Below, one piece after another: positions 37,545-46,351 of a stretch of 64,000 nt of DNA. The stretch lies in the NCBI RefSeq assembly GCF_013373795.3, contig NZ_CP088022.1, positions 4,216,001 through 4,280,000 on the forward strand. Reading direction: 5' to 3'. Position 1 is the stretch's first letter. Each line of letters opens with the position of its first letter. Origin of the DNA: Bradyrhizobium quebecense (lineage in GTDB: Bacteria; Pseudomonadota; Alphaproteobacteria; Rhizobiales; Xanthobacteraceae). The notes beneath the pieces are model-generated. The model had not been told where the DNA came from, searched no databases, and saw only the letters and a program-made list of their open reading frames with translations. Made by a program: the position numbers and the translations under genes.

Positions 37545-38182
37545 CACGCCCCCAACGATTGCTTTGGACGCAGGCCCAGCAGATCCGGCGCAAGGACCTT
37601 CTCCGCCCCGAAATTGCTGACCGCCTGCTCGAATACACTGCGCGCGGCCGTCAGATGCGTCACGACGACCGCATCGAACGGCTCGTCCACCAGCGCATAG
37701 GAGGAAACGACCTTGACACCGATGAACCGGGTCGCGGTTGCATCGGGATCGACGATCGCAAGGACAGAGATGGGCCCATCGACCGCGCACAGGATCGCGA
37801 TTTCGCAGAGGTCGGACTGTCCGGCGAGCACCACCCGCCTGAAGCCGAGCGCCTGAGCACGCTCAAACAGCCTGCCATACTCCTCCTTGGCCTTTCGGAA
37901 GAGCGAAAAGGAGTCCGACAGGAACTGGACGGTCAGTCGCGATTTCTCGGAGAAGCCTTGCGGCGTGAGGTAGTAGGCGTATCGCCGCGCTGGCGCCTGC
38001 CCGACTTTGACGAAGCCCTTCTTGATCGCCCGCTTCAGATACGCGTTGACCAGGCCGAGCGCGACGCCCAGATCGGCCGCGATCCGCCGCTGCGACTGCG
38101 CACCATCGGCTTCAAGCGAGGTGAGCAGACCGAGCACCAGCCGGTCGCTGTCATTCTCATCTGTCGGTAGAATGCCCGCCAT
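37544..38182 (-). CDS. Winged-helix (MarR-like) regulator with Rossmann-like C-terminal domain
   Basis: 212 residues from the ATG at 38182, which has GGGGA at ideal spacing. A GTG at 38221 lies inside the predicted operator and promoter and is rejected. The N-terminal part has a winged helix: SQRRIAADLGVALGLVNAYL (recognition region), KRAIKKGFVKVG, ARRYAYYLTPQGFSEKS. The C-terminal part, FRRVVLAGQSDLCEIAILC, ISVLAIVDPDA and FDAVVVTHLTAAR, resembles a nucleotide- or CoA-binding fold, so it may sense a small molecule. It is the first gene of the long operon. Paired palindromes lie just upstream and suggest autoregulation. Confidence 0.75.
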   Translation of the reverse strand: MAGILPTDENDSDRLVLGLLTSLEADGAQSQRRIAADLGVALGLVNAYLKRAIKKGFVKVGQAPARRYAYYLTPQGFSEKSRLTVQFLSDSFSLFRKAKEEYGRLFERAQALGFRRVVLAGQSDLCEIAILCAVDGPISVLAIVDPDATATRFIGVKVVSSYALVDEPFDAVVVTHLTAARSVFEQAVSNFGAEKVLAPDLLGLRPKQSLGA

Positions 38183-38318
38183 CGCGCCTATCCCCACTGG
38201 AGTGGCTGATAGCGCGTTCACCGGATGAACGTCAAGCGAATTCGTTCACGCCATGAACATCGCAAGCCATTGATAACAAATATATTTACCTAAGACGCAT
38301 GTGTCGCCACAGTCACAC
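38183..38318 (-). promoter_or_regulatory. Operon promoter with two palindromic operators
   Basis: Reading leftward, TTGACG (38235-38230) is followed after 17 bp by CTATCA (38212-38207) as a plausible -35/-10 pair. Two copies of the palindrome GTTCAT-N3-GTGAAC occur at 38258-38244 and 38230-38216, with starts 28 bp apart. The second falls between the -35 and -10, where a bound repressor would block RNA polymerase. An AT-rich stretch (38270-38290) lies upstream. Likely ligands are the winged-helix regulator encoded next, or another repressor of the locus. Confidence 0.5.
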
Positions 38319-39536
38319 CTAGGCCGGATTCCCGGCCTCGGCCAGATACCGCGCGGCAAGCGCCGAATAGCTGTACCGCTGCGCAATGGCGACGCGTACG
38401 GCCCGCGAACGCGCCGGACCGTCCAGCGCGGCGCGCAGGGACGCGGCGAGTGCGCCGGGGTCGTCCGGCGCGCATCGCGCAGTCACCAAATCCTCGAGCC
38501 CGGCGAGCGCCTGCGCTTCGCAGGCAATGACGCTGCGCGGTGCGAAGAGGCAGTAGTCGAACAGCTTGTTGGGGCTGATGCCATGATGGTAGAGCGCGTT
38601 CTTGTGGAAGGCGACGACCGCGCAATCGGACGCGTGCAGCATGCCATGCACGATCGACCGATCGACTTCGTCGTGAAACTCCACGTTGGCAAGCCCTGCC
38701 GCCCGCTGCTTCAGTGCGGCGAGCGAAGTGCCTGAACCGATCAGAACGAAACTGATCTCGGGGCTTGTGCTGCCGAGGACAGCGGCGGCGTCGAGAACGA
38801 CCTCCACTGCGTTTGGCGGCCCCATGCCGCCGGCATAGAGGACAACCCGCCTGCCCTGCTGCTTCAGTTGATTGATGCGGTCGATCAACGGATGACCGAG
38901 AGTTTCGATCGTCAGCGCGCTCTGGATCTCACCGTCGGACACCCCGTTGGGGATCCAGATGAACTTGCCGGCGCTCAAGCCGCGCGCCCGCATATGGGCT
39001 TCCGCACCGGCCAAAAGACAGATCACGCGATCCGCGGCGCGATAGGCGGACCGCTCCTTCCAGCCGAGCAACCTCACGAGGGGGTGCCAGGTCGGGGTCA
39101 TTCCAAGCGCCACGATGCTCTCCGGCCAGAGGTCACGAACCTCCAACCAGAACCTGGCACCGAAGCGCTGCGCGATCTGACGCGCCGCCGAAATGAAGAA
39201 CAAATGCGGGCTGGACGCGATCATCAGATCCGGCTCGCCGAATTGCGCGGCGATCGCAGATGTCGCCGAACGAAAGGCCGGCGCAAAACTCAGGTTGTTG
39301 CGCAGCCGCCCCAAATTGCTGCCATCATAGCGCGGGGTGTCGAGGAACCAGAAGTCGACACCGTTGATCCGCTGCGGCCCCGGAGCGCGCGGCTCCCTGT
39401 GAAGATGATGGAAGCCGGCACTGACCACCACCACCCGATGCCCCATCTTTCCCCAGGCATCTGCGAGCCAAAACGGACGCCAGTGACGGCCGAGGCCCGG
39501 CCCGCCCGCGAATGGATGCAATAGCCAGATGTTCAT
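38319..39536 (-). CDS. Family 4 glycosyltransferase (WbuB-like)
   Basis: 405 residues from the ATG at 39536; 63 upstream open codons are discarded. It starts MNIWLLHPFAGGPGLGRHWR and has VVVVSAGFHHLHREPRAP, LMIASSPHLFFISAA, FWLEVRDLWPESIVALGM, FIWIPNGVSDGE, GRRVVLYAGGMGPPNAVEVV and SPNKLFDYCLFAPRSVIACE. These are GT4/WbuB-type motifs found in fucosamine- and quinovosamine-transferring enzymes. It follows an asnB gene by 76 bp, forming a two-gene unit under the 41524 operator-like element. It ends 136 bp before the regulator gene and may read through into the long operon. Confidence 0.85.
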   Translation of the reverse strand: MNIWLLHPFAGGPGLGRHWRPFWLADAWGKMGHRVVVVSAGFHHLHREPRAPGPQRINGVDFWFLDTPRYDGSNLGRLRNNLSFAPAFRSATSAIAAQFGEPDLMIASSPHLFFISAARQIAQRFGARFWLEVRDLWPESIVALGMTPTWHPLVRLLGWKERSAYRAADRVICLLAGAEAHMRARGLSAGKFIWIPNGVSDGEIQSALTIETLGHPLIDRINQLKQQGRRVVLYAGGMGPPNAVEVVLDAAAVLGSTSPEISFVLIGSGTSLAALKQRAAGLANVEFHDEVDRSIVHGMLHASDCAVVAFHKNALYHHGISPNKLFDYCLFAPRSVIACEAQALAGLEDLVTARCAPDDPGALAASLRAALDGPARSRAVRVAIAQRYSYSALAARYLAEAGNPA

Positions 39537-39612
39537 CGGGCCGCCCGGAAAGTAGGGCCCGACGAGCCGGCGATTATCGACGGCGACGATGACATCCAGG
39601 AACCATCGGGCC

Positions 39613-41427
39613 TCATGGCGCTTCGACCCGGAAGCGCTCACCCCAGAGCGCAACGCAATAAAGCCTCCAGCGCATTCCAAGATCGAGCCGGTGAAATTTC
39701 CTCTTGAGCTTCGGCATGTCGACATAGCGGGCCAAGAGCTCGCTTGCGATCACCTTGTCATACATCGCGGCGGAGTGTCGCGTGAGCCAGATTCGGTCGG
39801 GGGCGGCAAAACCGATCTTGTCCCTCCGCCAGGTGATGCTGGCCGGCAGCAGATCGCTCATGGCTGCGCGAAGCGGCCATTTTGCCCATCCCTTGTTCAG
39901 CTTGATGCGTGTGGGAAGCGCCAGCGCAAACTCGACGAAGCGATAGTCGAGGAACGGAAGTCGCGTTTCTATGCCGAACCGCATGGAGTTCTTGTCCTCG
40001 AAACGCAGCAGCATCGGCAAATTGGTCTCGGTAATCTCCAGCACTTGCATGCCCTGCGCATCCCTCGTCTTCGACGCAAAGCGGCGAAGCGGCTCCGGCA
40101 AGTCGGGATTTCTGAGGAAAGTGTAACGCAGCCGGTAATAGGCGGCGCGCAGCCCTGCCGAACCGGCACCGAACAAATACATCAGCAACCGCCGGCGCGA
40201 AATACCCGCCCGCGTGGCGGCGCCGAAGGCGGACAGGAATCCGCGGACGCCACCGCTGCGAAGATGGTCGAGCAGCCAGGCCGCATAGTAGCGATGGTAC
40301 CCCAGCAACGTTTCGTCACCGCCCTGACCATCGAGCAGCACGATGACGCCGTTCGATCGCGCGGCCTTCATCACCGCATACTGCATCATGATCGAAGGAC
40401 CTGCGAACGGCTCCTCCTGGACGTCGAGCAAGGTCTCCGCCGTCGATGCAAAGTCCTGATAGGTCGGCTTGGTGCGCAGCCAGTTCAACTCTGCCCGTTC
40501 TGCAACCTCCGCCGCGTACGCCTCTTCATTGTTGGACGCCTGCTCGCTCACGGCAGTGATGGCAAAGAAGCGCTCGCTCGAGCCTGGCGCATAGCGCCGC
40601 GCGGCCAGCGTCGCGACACTCGAACTGTCCAGCCCACCCGACAGGCAGGTTCCGACCCGAACATCCGAACGCAGCCGCAGACGCGTCGCGTCATCGAGCA
40701 GCTCTCGCAACGATTTCGCTGCGCTGCCTTCATCAGACACGGCCACCCCAGGCGCAAGTGAATAGTAGCGCTCGATTTCGACCTGCCCCGTCGACACGTC
40801 GACGCGCATCCGATGCCCGGGAGGCAATTTCTCGACGCCCTTGAAGAAGGTCCGACTGGTATGGTCGGTCATGCCGCAAACGAGGAAATCGTTGATCAGA
40901 TCATCATCCGCGATCGGGCGCTCGATCAGCGGAAGAAGCTGGCGGATCTCCGAGCCGAACGCGAACTGCTTCGCCGTATTGACGTAGTAGAACGGCTTCA
41001 CGCCGAACCTGTCGCGGGCGCAGAACAGCGTGTTGTCGCGCTCGTCGTGAATCGCAAACGACCACATGCCGTTGAAGCGTTCGAGGCACGCTGCACCCCA
41101 GCAAACATAGGCTGTGAGCAGGACCTCGGTATCCGAGGCCGTATGAAAGGTGTATCCGAGCGCCTCGAGCTCCGTGCGGAGCTCGACATAATTGTAGATC
41201 TCGCCGTTGTAGGTAATCCAGATCGGGAGCCGTCTGTCGCGCATCGGCTGTGCGCCATCATCGGTCAGATCGATGATCGCCAGTCGCCGGTGTCCGATCC
41301 CGACGTTCCCGTTGATCCTCACCCCACGCCCATCCGGACCGCGGTGGGCAACGAGATCGGTCATCTGGTCCACTTGGCGGGCATCGACGGGCCCGGTCTT
41401 ATCTATGAGGCCAAATATGCCGCACAC
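39613..41427 (-). CDS. asnB: Asparagine-synthetase-like glutamine amidotransferase (copy 3)
   Basis: 604 residues beginning with a GTG codon, so the N-terminus reads MCGIFGLIDKTGP and Cys2 is kept. HRGPDGRGVRING, YNGEIYNYVELR and CLSGGLDSSS (ATP loop) follow, then LDGQGGDETLLGY and FEDKNSMRFGIETRLPFLDY. All catalytic motifs are intact. Transfer of glutamine ammonia to a sugar carboxylate is the likely reaction. It is divergent from the glycosyltransferase gene at 41715 and is the first gene of a short leftward unit. A TTGACGTTCA element lies about 110 bp upstream. Confidence 0.9.
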   Translation of the reverse strand: MCGIFGLIDKTGPVDARQVDQMTDLVAHRGPDGRGVRINGNVGIGHRRLAIIDLTDDGAQPMRDRRLPIWITYNGEIYNYVELRTELEALGYTFHTASDTEVLLTAYVCWGAACLERFNGMWSFAIHDERDNTLFCARDRFGVKPFYYVNTAKQFAFGSEIRQLLPLIERPIADDDLINDFLVCGMTDHTSRTFFKGVEKLPPGHRMRVDVSTGQVEIERYYSLAPGVAVSDEGSAAKSLRELLDDATRLRLRSDVRVGTCLSGGLDSSSVATLAARRYAPGSSERFFAITAVSEQASNNEEAYAAEVAERAELNWLRTKPTYQDFASTAETLLDVQEEPFAGPSIMMQYAVMKAARSNGVIVLLDGQGGDETLLGYHRYYAAWLLDHLRSGGVRGFLSAFGAATRAGISRRRLLMYLFGAGSAGLRAAYYRLRYTFLRNPDLPEPLRRFASKTRDAQGMQVLEITETNLPMLLRFEDKNSMRFGIETRLPFLDYRFVEFALALPTRIKLNKGWAKWPLRAAMSDLLPASITWRRDKIGFAAPDRIWLTRHSAAMYDKVIASELLARYVDMPKLKRKFHRLDLGMRWRLYCVALWGERFRVEAP

Positions 41428-41714
41428 GAAATGCCTATCCAGATTGATTCGATGGCGGAGCTCGGTATAACCGCCGCGTCAGAATATGCGCGCATTTGGA
41501 ACAAACCGCGGCTGTCTTAACCTGTTCGTGTATTGAACGTCAACGTTCCCGGACCAGTCGAAGCTGTTTTCATACGCGGCTGAAACCTGAGATAGCGAGG
41601 ACCGGCTGCCAATTCTGCACCGCCTCTCCGGGCCTGCATCGCATGGCCGCTTCGGACCAAACCTGTGCTAGAAGCTGCTGGCTGATGTTGAGTTGGCATC
41701 CATCGGATCCCTGA
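41428..41714. promoter_or_regulatory. Divergent regulatory region with operator-like palindrome
   Basis: The region separates asnB copy 3 (leftward) from a glycosyltransferase gene (rightward). The palindrome GTTC-N7-GAAC at 41524-41538 continues on the minus strand from TTGACG (41543-41538), giving TTGACGTTCA-N6-CGAAC. The same ten bases TTGACGTTCA occur in the promoter of the regulator gene at about 38226-38235. The -10 here (TTAAGA at 41520-41515, 17 bp on) is weak. It may be a shared binding site controlling both directions. No RNA gene was seen. Confidence 0.4.
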
Positions 41715-43019
41715 GTGAACAAGATCGAACCCATCGGACCGACGTCCCTGACGGAAGCGCCGCTTCCCGCCGACGACGTTGCATCTTCCCGGCCGGCCCA
41801 ATCTGCCATCGCGGATTTCGTCACGCGCGTGCTTGTTCGCGCGGCGCGGCGCGCCACCGAGAAGCGTCTTGCGAAGGGAAAGGTGCGTACGTTGTGGGCC
41901 TCCACTCCGATCCTGACCTTGCCGCTTCTCGCACGCTGCGATCGAATGTTGGGATTTCGCTCCTCGTCGCTGGTGTTCAACACCTACTATGTGACGAGAT
42001 CATTCGACATCAACCTCATCCTGTTCGAGGGATTCCTTCGACTGCTGCGCAGCCGAAGAGGCCTCGGCCTGTTTCGTCACCTGGTTCTGGGGTGGGCCCT
42101 GCTGCGCTACGATTTCTTCAACTACTTCTATGACCGCGGCCTGATGCTGAGCGATGGACGCTATGGCATCAATCCTGAGGAACTCGACCTCCTGTTCCGG
42201 TCGGGAAAGCGATTGTATACCTACGCCTACGGTGCCGACGTCCGAGCACGGGAACCGACGCTCGAACTCGGTCATCCGAACCTGTGCGAAGAATGCCCAG
42301 CCCCAGGCAAGTTCTGTGTCTGCACGACCGAGATGCACGCCTCATCGATCAATCGCCTCAAGGGCCGTGCGACCGCGCAGATCGCGATGGGAGATATGGT
42401 GACGTATGTGCCGGGCTGCCGGGACATGCACTACTGGCCGATTGACGCGAGCAAGCTCGCCGCGAGGCCGCCAGTCTACAAGGCTGGCGATGTGCTGAGA
42501 GTGGCACATGCGCCGAACCACGGGCACTTCAAGGGAACCAGGCTTCTGATCGAGGCGATCGATCGGCTAGTGAAGGAGGGAGAGAAGATCGAGTTGGTCT
42601 CCGTGCAGGGAGTTCCCAACAAGAAGGTCATCGAGCTTTTCGGCGCCTCGCACGTCGTTGCGGATCAATTCGTCGCAGGCTTTCACGGCTATACGGCCCT
42701 GGAAGCGATGGCCATGGCCAAACCGGTTCTGTGCTTTCTGCGTGACGACCGAATGATGGTCGATCCGGCAACCTGCCCGATCATCAACACGCGTCCCGAC
42801 GAAATCTATCATGTGCTGAAGCGATGCTTGAGGGGTGAGCTCGACCTGAACGATATCGGCCAGGCGGGGCGCCGCTATGTCGAAGCGCATTACAGCTTGC
42901 AAGCGGTCGCAGCGAGGCTCGGAAGGCTCTATTGTGAAACCGCCGATCTGCCCGAGGATCTGCGGGCAAGCCTGGCGAGGCAAGTCAGCAAGTTCGCGAG
43001 AGACAATCATGCCTCATAG
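41715..43019 (+). CDS. GT-B glycosyltransferase, Cys-rich type B (copy 2)
   Basis: 434 residues from a GTG at 41715. A basic N-terminus leads to TPILTLPLLARCDRMLGFRS, then TYAYGADVRAREPTLELG and the cysteine cluster C181-x2-C184-x6-C191-x-C193, exactly the spacing of the paralogue at 16194-17651. Donor-side blocks are LRVAHAPNHGHFKGTRLLIE, VQGVPNKKVIELFGASHVVA and GYTALEAMAMAKPVLCF. It lacks the N-terminal hydrophobic segment seen in the other copy. It is followed 45 bp later by the type A paralogue, so this pair mirrors the pair in the long operon. Confidence 0.8.
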   Translation: MNKIEPIGPTSLTEAPLPADDVASSRPAQSAIADFVTRVLVRAARRATEKRLAKGKVRTLWASTPILTLPLLARCDRMLGFRSSSLVFNTYYVTRSFDINLILFEGFLRLLRSRRGLGLFRHLVLGWALLRYDFFNYFYDRGLMLSDGRYGINPEELDLLFRSGKRLYTYAYGADVRAREPTLELGHPNLCEECPAPGKFCVCTTEMHASSINRLKGRATAQIAMGDMVTYVPGCRDMHYWPIDASKLAARPPVYKAGDVLRVAHAPNHGHFKGTRLLIEAIDRLVKEGEKIELVSVQGVPNKKVIELFGASHVVADQFVAGFHGYTALEAMAMAKPVLCFLRDDRMMVDPATCPIINTRPDEIYHVLKRCLRGELDLNDIGQAGRRYVEAHYSLQAVAARLGRLYCETADLPEDLRASLARQVSKFARDNHAS

Positions 43020-43064
43020 CCCTGTGCGGCCTTCGCGCCCGTCAGCGCATCTGAATACGCGCAC

Positions 43065-44210
43065 ATGAGGATCCTGCACGGACCAGTCAATGTCGGAAAT
43101 CAGCCTTGGGTGCTGTCCCGCGCCGAGCGGCAACTGGGAGCATCCAGCGACGTGGTCGTTCGCAACGACACGTGGCTCGGATACCCGGCAGACCGGATGC
43201 TGTCGGCCAGGGATGCCGGATTTCTCGAGACGGCCATTCGCAGCGCGGCGTTCGGTCTGAGGAACCAGTGGCATTACGACGTTCTTCACTACTATTTTGG
43301 ACAGACCTTTCTGTCGCCGGGTTTTCCCCTCTCCGCGCCGGGATCAGTGCTCTCCCGGCCATCGCTGCTAACGGACATCATCAACAGACTGGCGACCGCA
43401 GACCTGCACGCCGCCCGCCTGTTCGACAAGAAGCTGTTCATGACCCTGCAGGGTTGTGATGTCCGGCTGGCGAACGAGGGAAACAGGCGAAACGAATGGA
43501 CGATGTGCGCCCCGCAACACTGCGAGCTGTATCAACGATGCACGGACGCTCTCGACCATCGACGGCACTTTCTGATCAAAAGGGTTCTGCCGCTGTTCGA
43601 TCGGGTCTTCTATCTGAATCCGGAACTCGGACACATCGTACCGAACGGCCGGTTCCTCCCATATTCAAACGTCGAGATCGAGAAGTTCGACGTTGTGCCG
43701 CCTTCCGAACAGGGGCGGCTCAAGATCGTTCATGCCCCGACTGCCGGACGGATCAAGGGGACACCGATGATCCTGAACGCCCTGGAGCAATTGCGGTCGC
43801 GGTACGACTTCGACCTCATCCTTGTCGAAAAGACGAGTCACGAGCAGGCGCTGGAGATTTATCGGTCGGCAGACCTCGCAATCGACCAGGTGCTGGCAGG
43901 CTGGTACGGGGGCTTCGCGGTCGAGATGATGGCGATGGGAAAGCCGGTCGCATGCTACATCCGGGACGAAGATATGATGTTCGTTCCGGATGCCATCAGG
44001 CGCGAGCTGCCCGCTTACAGACTTAACCCCGGAAACCTTGTCGAGGACATTGCCGCCATTCTCGATCGCCGATCTGAATGGCTCACGCGTGGCCAGGCAT
44101 CACGGCTCTATGTCGAACGATGGCACAACCCGCAGCTCATTGCGAAGGCCATGCTGAGGGCCTACGAAAGCCCCAACTCCGACTTCGAGCTGGTCCCGCA
44201 GGCGAAATGA
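43065..44210 (+). CDS. GT-B glycosyltransferase, Cys-rich type A (copy 2)
   Basis: 381 residues. It starts MRILHGPVNVGNQPWVLSRA and is colinear with the product of 13433-14566 throughout. LQGCD has C131, and GNRRNEWTMCAPQHCELYQR carries C148-x4-C153-x5-C159. FDRVFYLNPELGHIVPNG and DLAIDQVLAGWYGGFAVEMM with MAMGKPVACY give the donor site. The ATG at 43065 fixes the frame. It converges with the GT4 gene ending at 44253. The sugar transferred is unknown. High similarity between the copies suggests a fairly recent block duplication or import of a homologous block. Confidence 0.82.
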   Translation: MRILHGPVNVGNQPWVLSRAERQLGASSDVVVRNDTWLGYPADRMLSARDAGFLETAIRSAAFGLRNQWHYDVLHYYFGQTFLSPGFPLSAPGSVLSRPSLLTDIINRLATADLHAARLFDKKLFMTLQGCDVRLANEGNRRNEWTMCAPQHCELYQRCTDALDHRRHFLIKRVLPLFDRVFYLNPELGHIVPNGRFLPYSNVEIEKFDVVPPSEQGRLKIVHAPTAGRIKGTPMILNALEQLRSRYDFDLILVEKTSHEQALEIYRSADLAIDQVLAGWYGGFAVEMMAMGKPVACYIRDEDMMFVPDAIRRELPAYRLNPGNLVEDIAAILDRRSEWLTRGQASRLYVERWHNPQLIAKAMLRAYESPNSDFELVPQAK

Positions 44211-44252
44211 GGCCGGCGTTTCGCTCAACGTTTGCTTCCAACTTAGACGGGT

Positions 44253-45419
44253 TCAGACATCCTGTACGGCCGCCCGGCGCATCGTCGCCGCGAAATTTGC
44301 CGCAAACGCCCTGACGTTGTCATCCTGGTGCAGGACAACATTTCTGACCACGAGCCCGCGAGCCTGCTGTGAGGCTTGCGTCAGATGATCCGCCAGCGCG
44401 ACCGGATCATCGACGCCGAAATAGCGCGCAGCGCCGGCGGTCTGCTCCCGGTGCACATCGATGTCGGACAGGATCATCGGAACGCCGAACGACTTCGCCT
44501 CCTCGACCGTCGTACTCCAACCCTCGAAGCGCGACGGGTTGAGCAGGGCTGTGGAGGCTCGCAGCAGCGCGTAGACGTGCGGCAACGGGATCACGCCGAG
44601 GTGACGAAAGTGCGTATCGAGGCCGCGCTTCCGGATCTCGGAGTTCACCAGATCATAGTAGCCCGGCTCACGCCGATCTTCCGTGCTGCCGGATGCACAG
44701 ACAACGACCTCGACCCCACGACGCTTCAGGATCGCCAAGGCTTCGACGACAAGCTGATGGTTCTTGTGGCGATAGAACTGATTGGGCAGATAGAAGTAGT
44801 TCGTCGGCAGATTGTACGCCGCGATGATCTCTGATGGGTCGATGTTCAGGAACGCGGCCGGCGGCTGGGTCGCGAAGCGAACGACGCTGACCCGGTTGCT
44901 GGCGTGTGGGTAGTAAGCCCTGAAATCGCGGAAGGCGCTCTCGCTGCTCAGCATGATGGTCCGCCCCGACGCGATCTGCACGCGAAAGCCAATCTCGCGG
45001 CGCCAGCGTGCCGTCGTTGGAAACAGCCGAGGCAGCGAACGGTGCTGCAGGTCCGGAATCCACGCCACGGCAGGAATCGGCAGCCGCCAGCCGAAGAAGC
45101 GCGCGGATTCAACAACAACATCTACGTGCGCGGAGCGAAACGCCGCCGCGGCGCCGCGGTCCAAACCAAGCGCGAGTGCCGCAGCGAGACCCGGCTGCCC
45201 GTCGAACACCTCCGATCGGACGATCTCGACGCCCGGTATCGCATCAAGCTCGTCGAGTTCACTCTGGTCGGCCCGCGTCCCGGCAAAGACGACCGGGGCA
45301 AACTCGCCGGGCAAAAACCGATCGAGCGCCGCGAACAGATTGCGCTGATAGTTGAACCCGCCGGCCCAAATCCGTCGTGAAATGTGATTGAATGCGAACC
45401 GCAATGGGCGGGACGTCAC
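44253..45419 (-). CDS. Family 4 glycosyltransferase
   Basis: 388 residues beginning with GTG at 45419, which overlaps the stop of the SDR gene (GTGA). RRIWAGGFNYQRNLFAALDR is the acceptor-side glycine-rich loop. IPAVAWIPDLQHRSLPRLFP, YFYLPNQFYRHKNHQLVVEA and LNPSRFEGWSTTVEEAKSFG are typical GT4 blocks, with the E-x7-E-like donor site in the last. This subgroup often transfers deoxysugars or mannose in O-antigen loci. It is the last gene of the second leftward run (53288 to 44253). Confidence 0.85.
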   Translation of the reverse strand: MTSRPLRFAFNHISRRIWAGGFNYQRNLFAALDRFLPGEFAPVVFAGTRADQSELDELDAIPGVEIVRSEVFDGQPGLAAALALGLDRGAAAAFRSAHVDVVVESARFFGWRLPIPAVAWIPDLQHRSLPRLFPTTARWRREIGFRVQIASGRTIMLSSESAFRDFRAYYPHASNRVSVVRFATQPPAAFLNIDPSEIIAAYNLPTNYFYLPNQFYRHKNHQLVVEALAILKRRGVEVVVCASGSTEDRREPGYYDLVNSEIRKRGLDTHFRHLGVIPLPHVYALLRASTALLNPSRFEGWSTTVEEAKSFGVPMILSDIDVHREQTAGAARYFGVDDPVALADHLTQASQQARGLVVRNVVLHQDDNVRAFAANFAATMRRAAVQDV

Positions 45420-46348
45420 GAAGCCTGCCCCTTAAACCAGGCCACGTAATCGGCGAGGCCCTGATCGAGCGGAATGCGCCAGTCGAAGCCGATCTGGCGC
45501 AGCATTGCAGCATCGGCCAACAGGCTCATGGGATCACCGGGGCGGCTGACGCCCGAGTGCCGCACGGCCGTCTTGCTCCCCCATTGTCCGATGAGACCGG
45601 CGGCGATGTCGGCAACGCTGGTCCCCCGGCCCGAACCGCCATTGATGACCCGGAAGGTCTCCTGTGACGACGACGCTTCCGCGACGCTTGCAAGCAGCCT
45701 CGCGACATCGCGAACGTCGGTCCAGTCCCGTATCTCGTTGCCGGTCCCACCGAGCGTGAGCACCTGCTCCTTGGCGTTGAGCCGCGAGCAGATGTCCCAG
45801 AGCAATTGTTTGCGCAGGTTGGGCCCATAGACAGAGAACAGCCGCACGACCGTGCAACGCAACCCGAATGACCGCGCGTAACTCGCGCACAATTGCTCCA
45901 TCATCAGCTTGTGCTGCCCATAGGGCGACATCGGAGTTACGATCGCCCTTTCAGCGATCGGGCCGAAATGATCGGCGCCATAGACGGCCGCACTCGACGC
46001 AGCGATCACCGCGCAGTCTGGCGCGGCTCCGCGCAGCCATTCGAGCAGCCGCGCCGTGCTCGCGACAGTCCGCGAAAAATCCTCGAACGGCCGTTCGATC
46101 GAGACGCCGACGGACGATCCACCAGCCAGATGAAAGACATGCGTCGGCAGCCCATGCGCAGCAGCAAGCGCATCGAGATTGGCCGCATCGATCTCGCCGT
46201 TGATCCAGCTCTGCAAACCGAGCCGCCGGGCTTCCGTTGCATCAAGCGCCCCGTGTCCGACGCCATGCACCGCATGGCCTGCCCCCGCCAATTCATGCGC
46301 GAGATGGCGGCCGATGAACCCGTTTGCGCCTGTAACCCAGACGATCAT
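45416..46348 (-). CDS. NAD-dependent sugar epimerase/reductase (extended SDR)
   Basis: 310 residues. VWVTGANGFIGRHLAHELAG gives the NAD site. VIAASSAAVYGADHFGP and SPYGQHKLMMEQLCASY keep the serine and the YxxxK pair, unlike the SDR at 9497. VVRLFSVYGPNLRKQLLWDI and IRDWTDVRDVARLLASV follow. It likely produces a sugar nucleotide by epimerisation or by reduction of a 4-keto intermediate (RmlD/Rmd-like), and the substrate is not determined. It is 3 bp after the methyltransferase gene and overlaps the GT4 gene. Confidence 0.82.
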   Translation of the reverse strand: MIVWVTGANGFIGRHLAHELAGAGHAVHGVGHGALDATEARRLGLQSWINGEIDAANLDALAAAHGLPTHVFHLAGGSSVGVSIERPFEDFSRTVASTARLLEWLRGAAPDCAVIAASSAAVYGADHFGPIAERAIVTPMSPYGQHKLMMEQLCASYARSFGLRCTVVRLFSVYGPNLRKQLLWDICSRLNAKEQVLTLGGTGNEIRDWTDVRDVARLLASVAEASSSQETFRVINGGSGRGTSVADIAAGLIGQWGSKTAVRHSGVSRPGDPMSLLADAAMLRQIGFDWRIPLDQGLADYVAWFKGQAS

Positions 46349-46351
46349 CGC

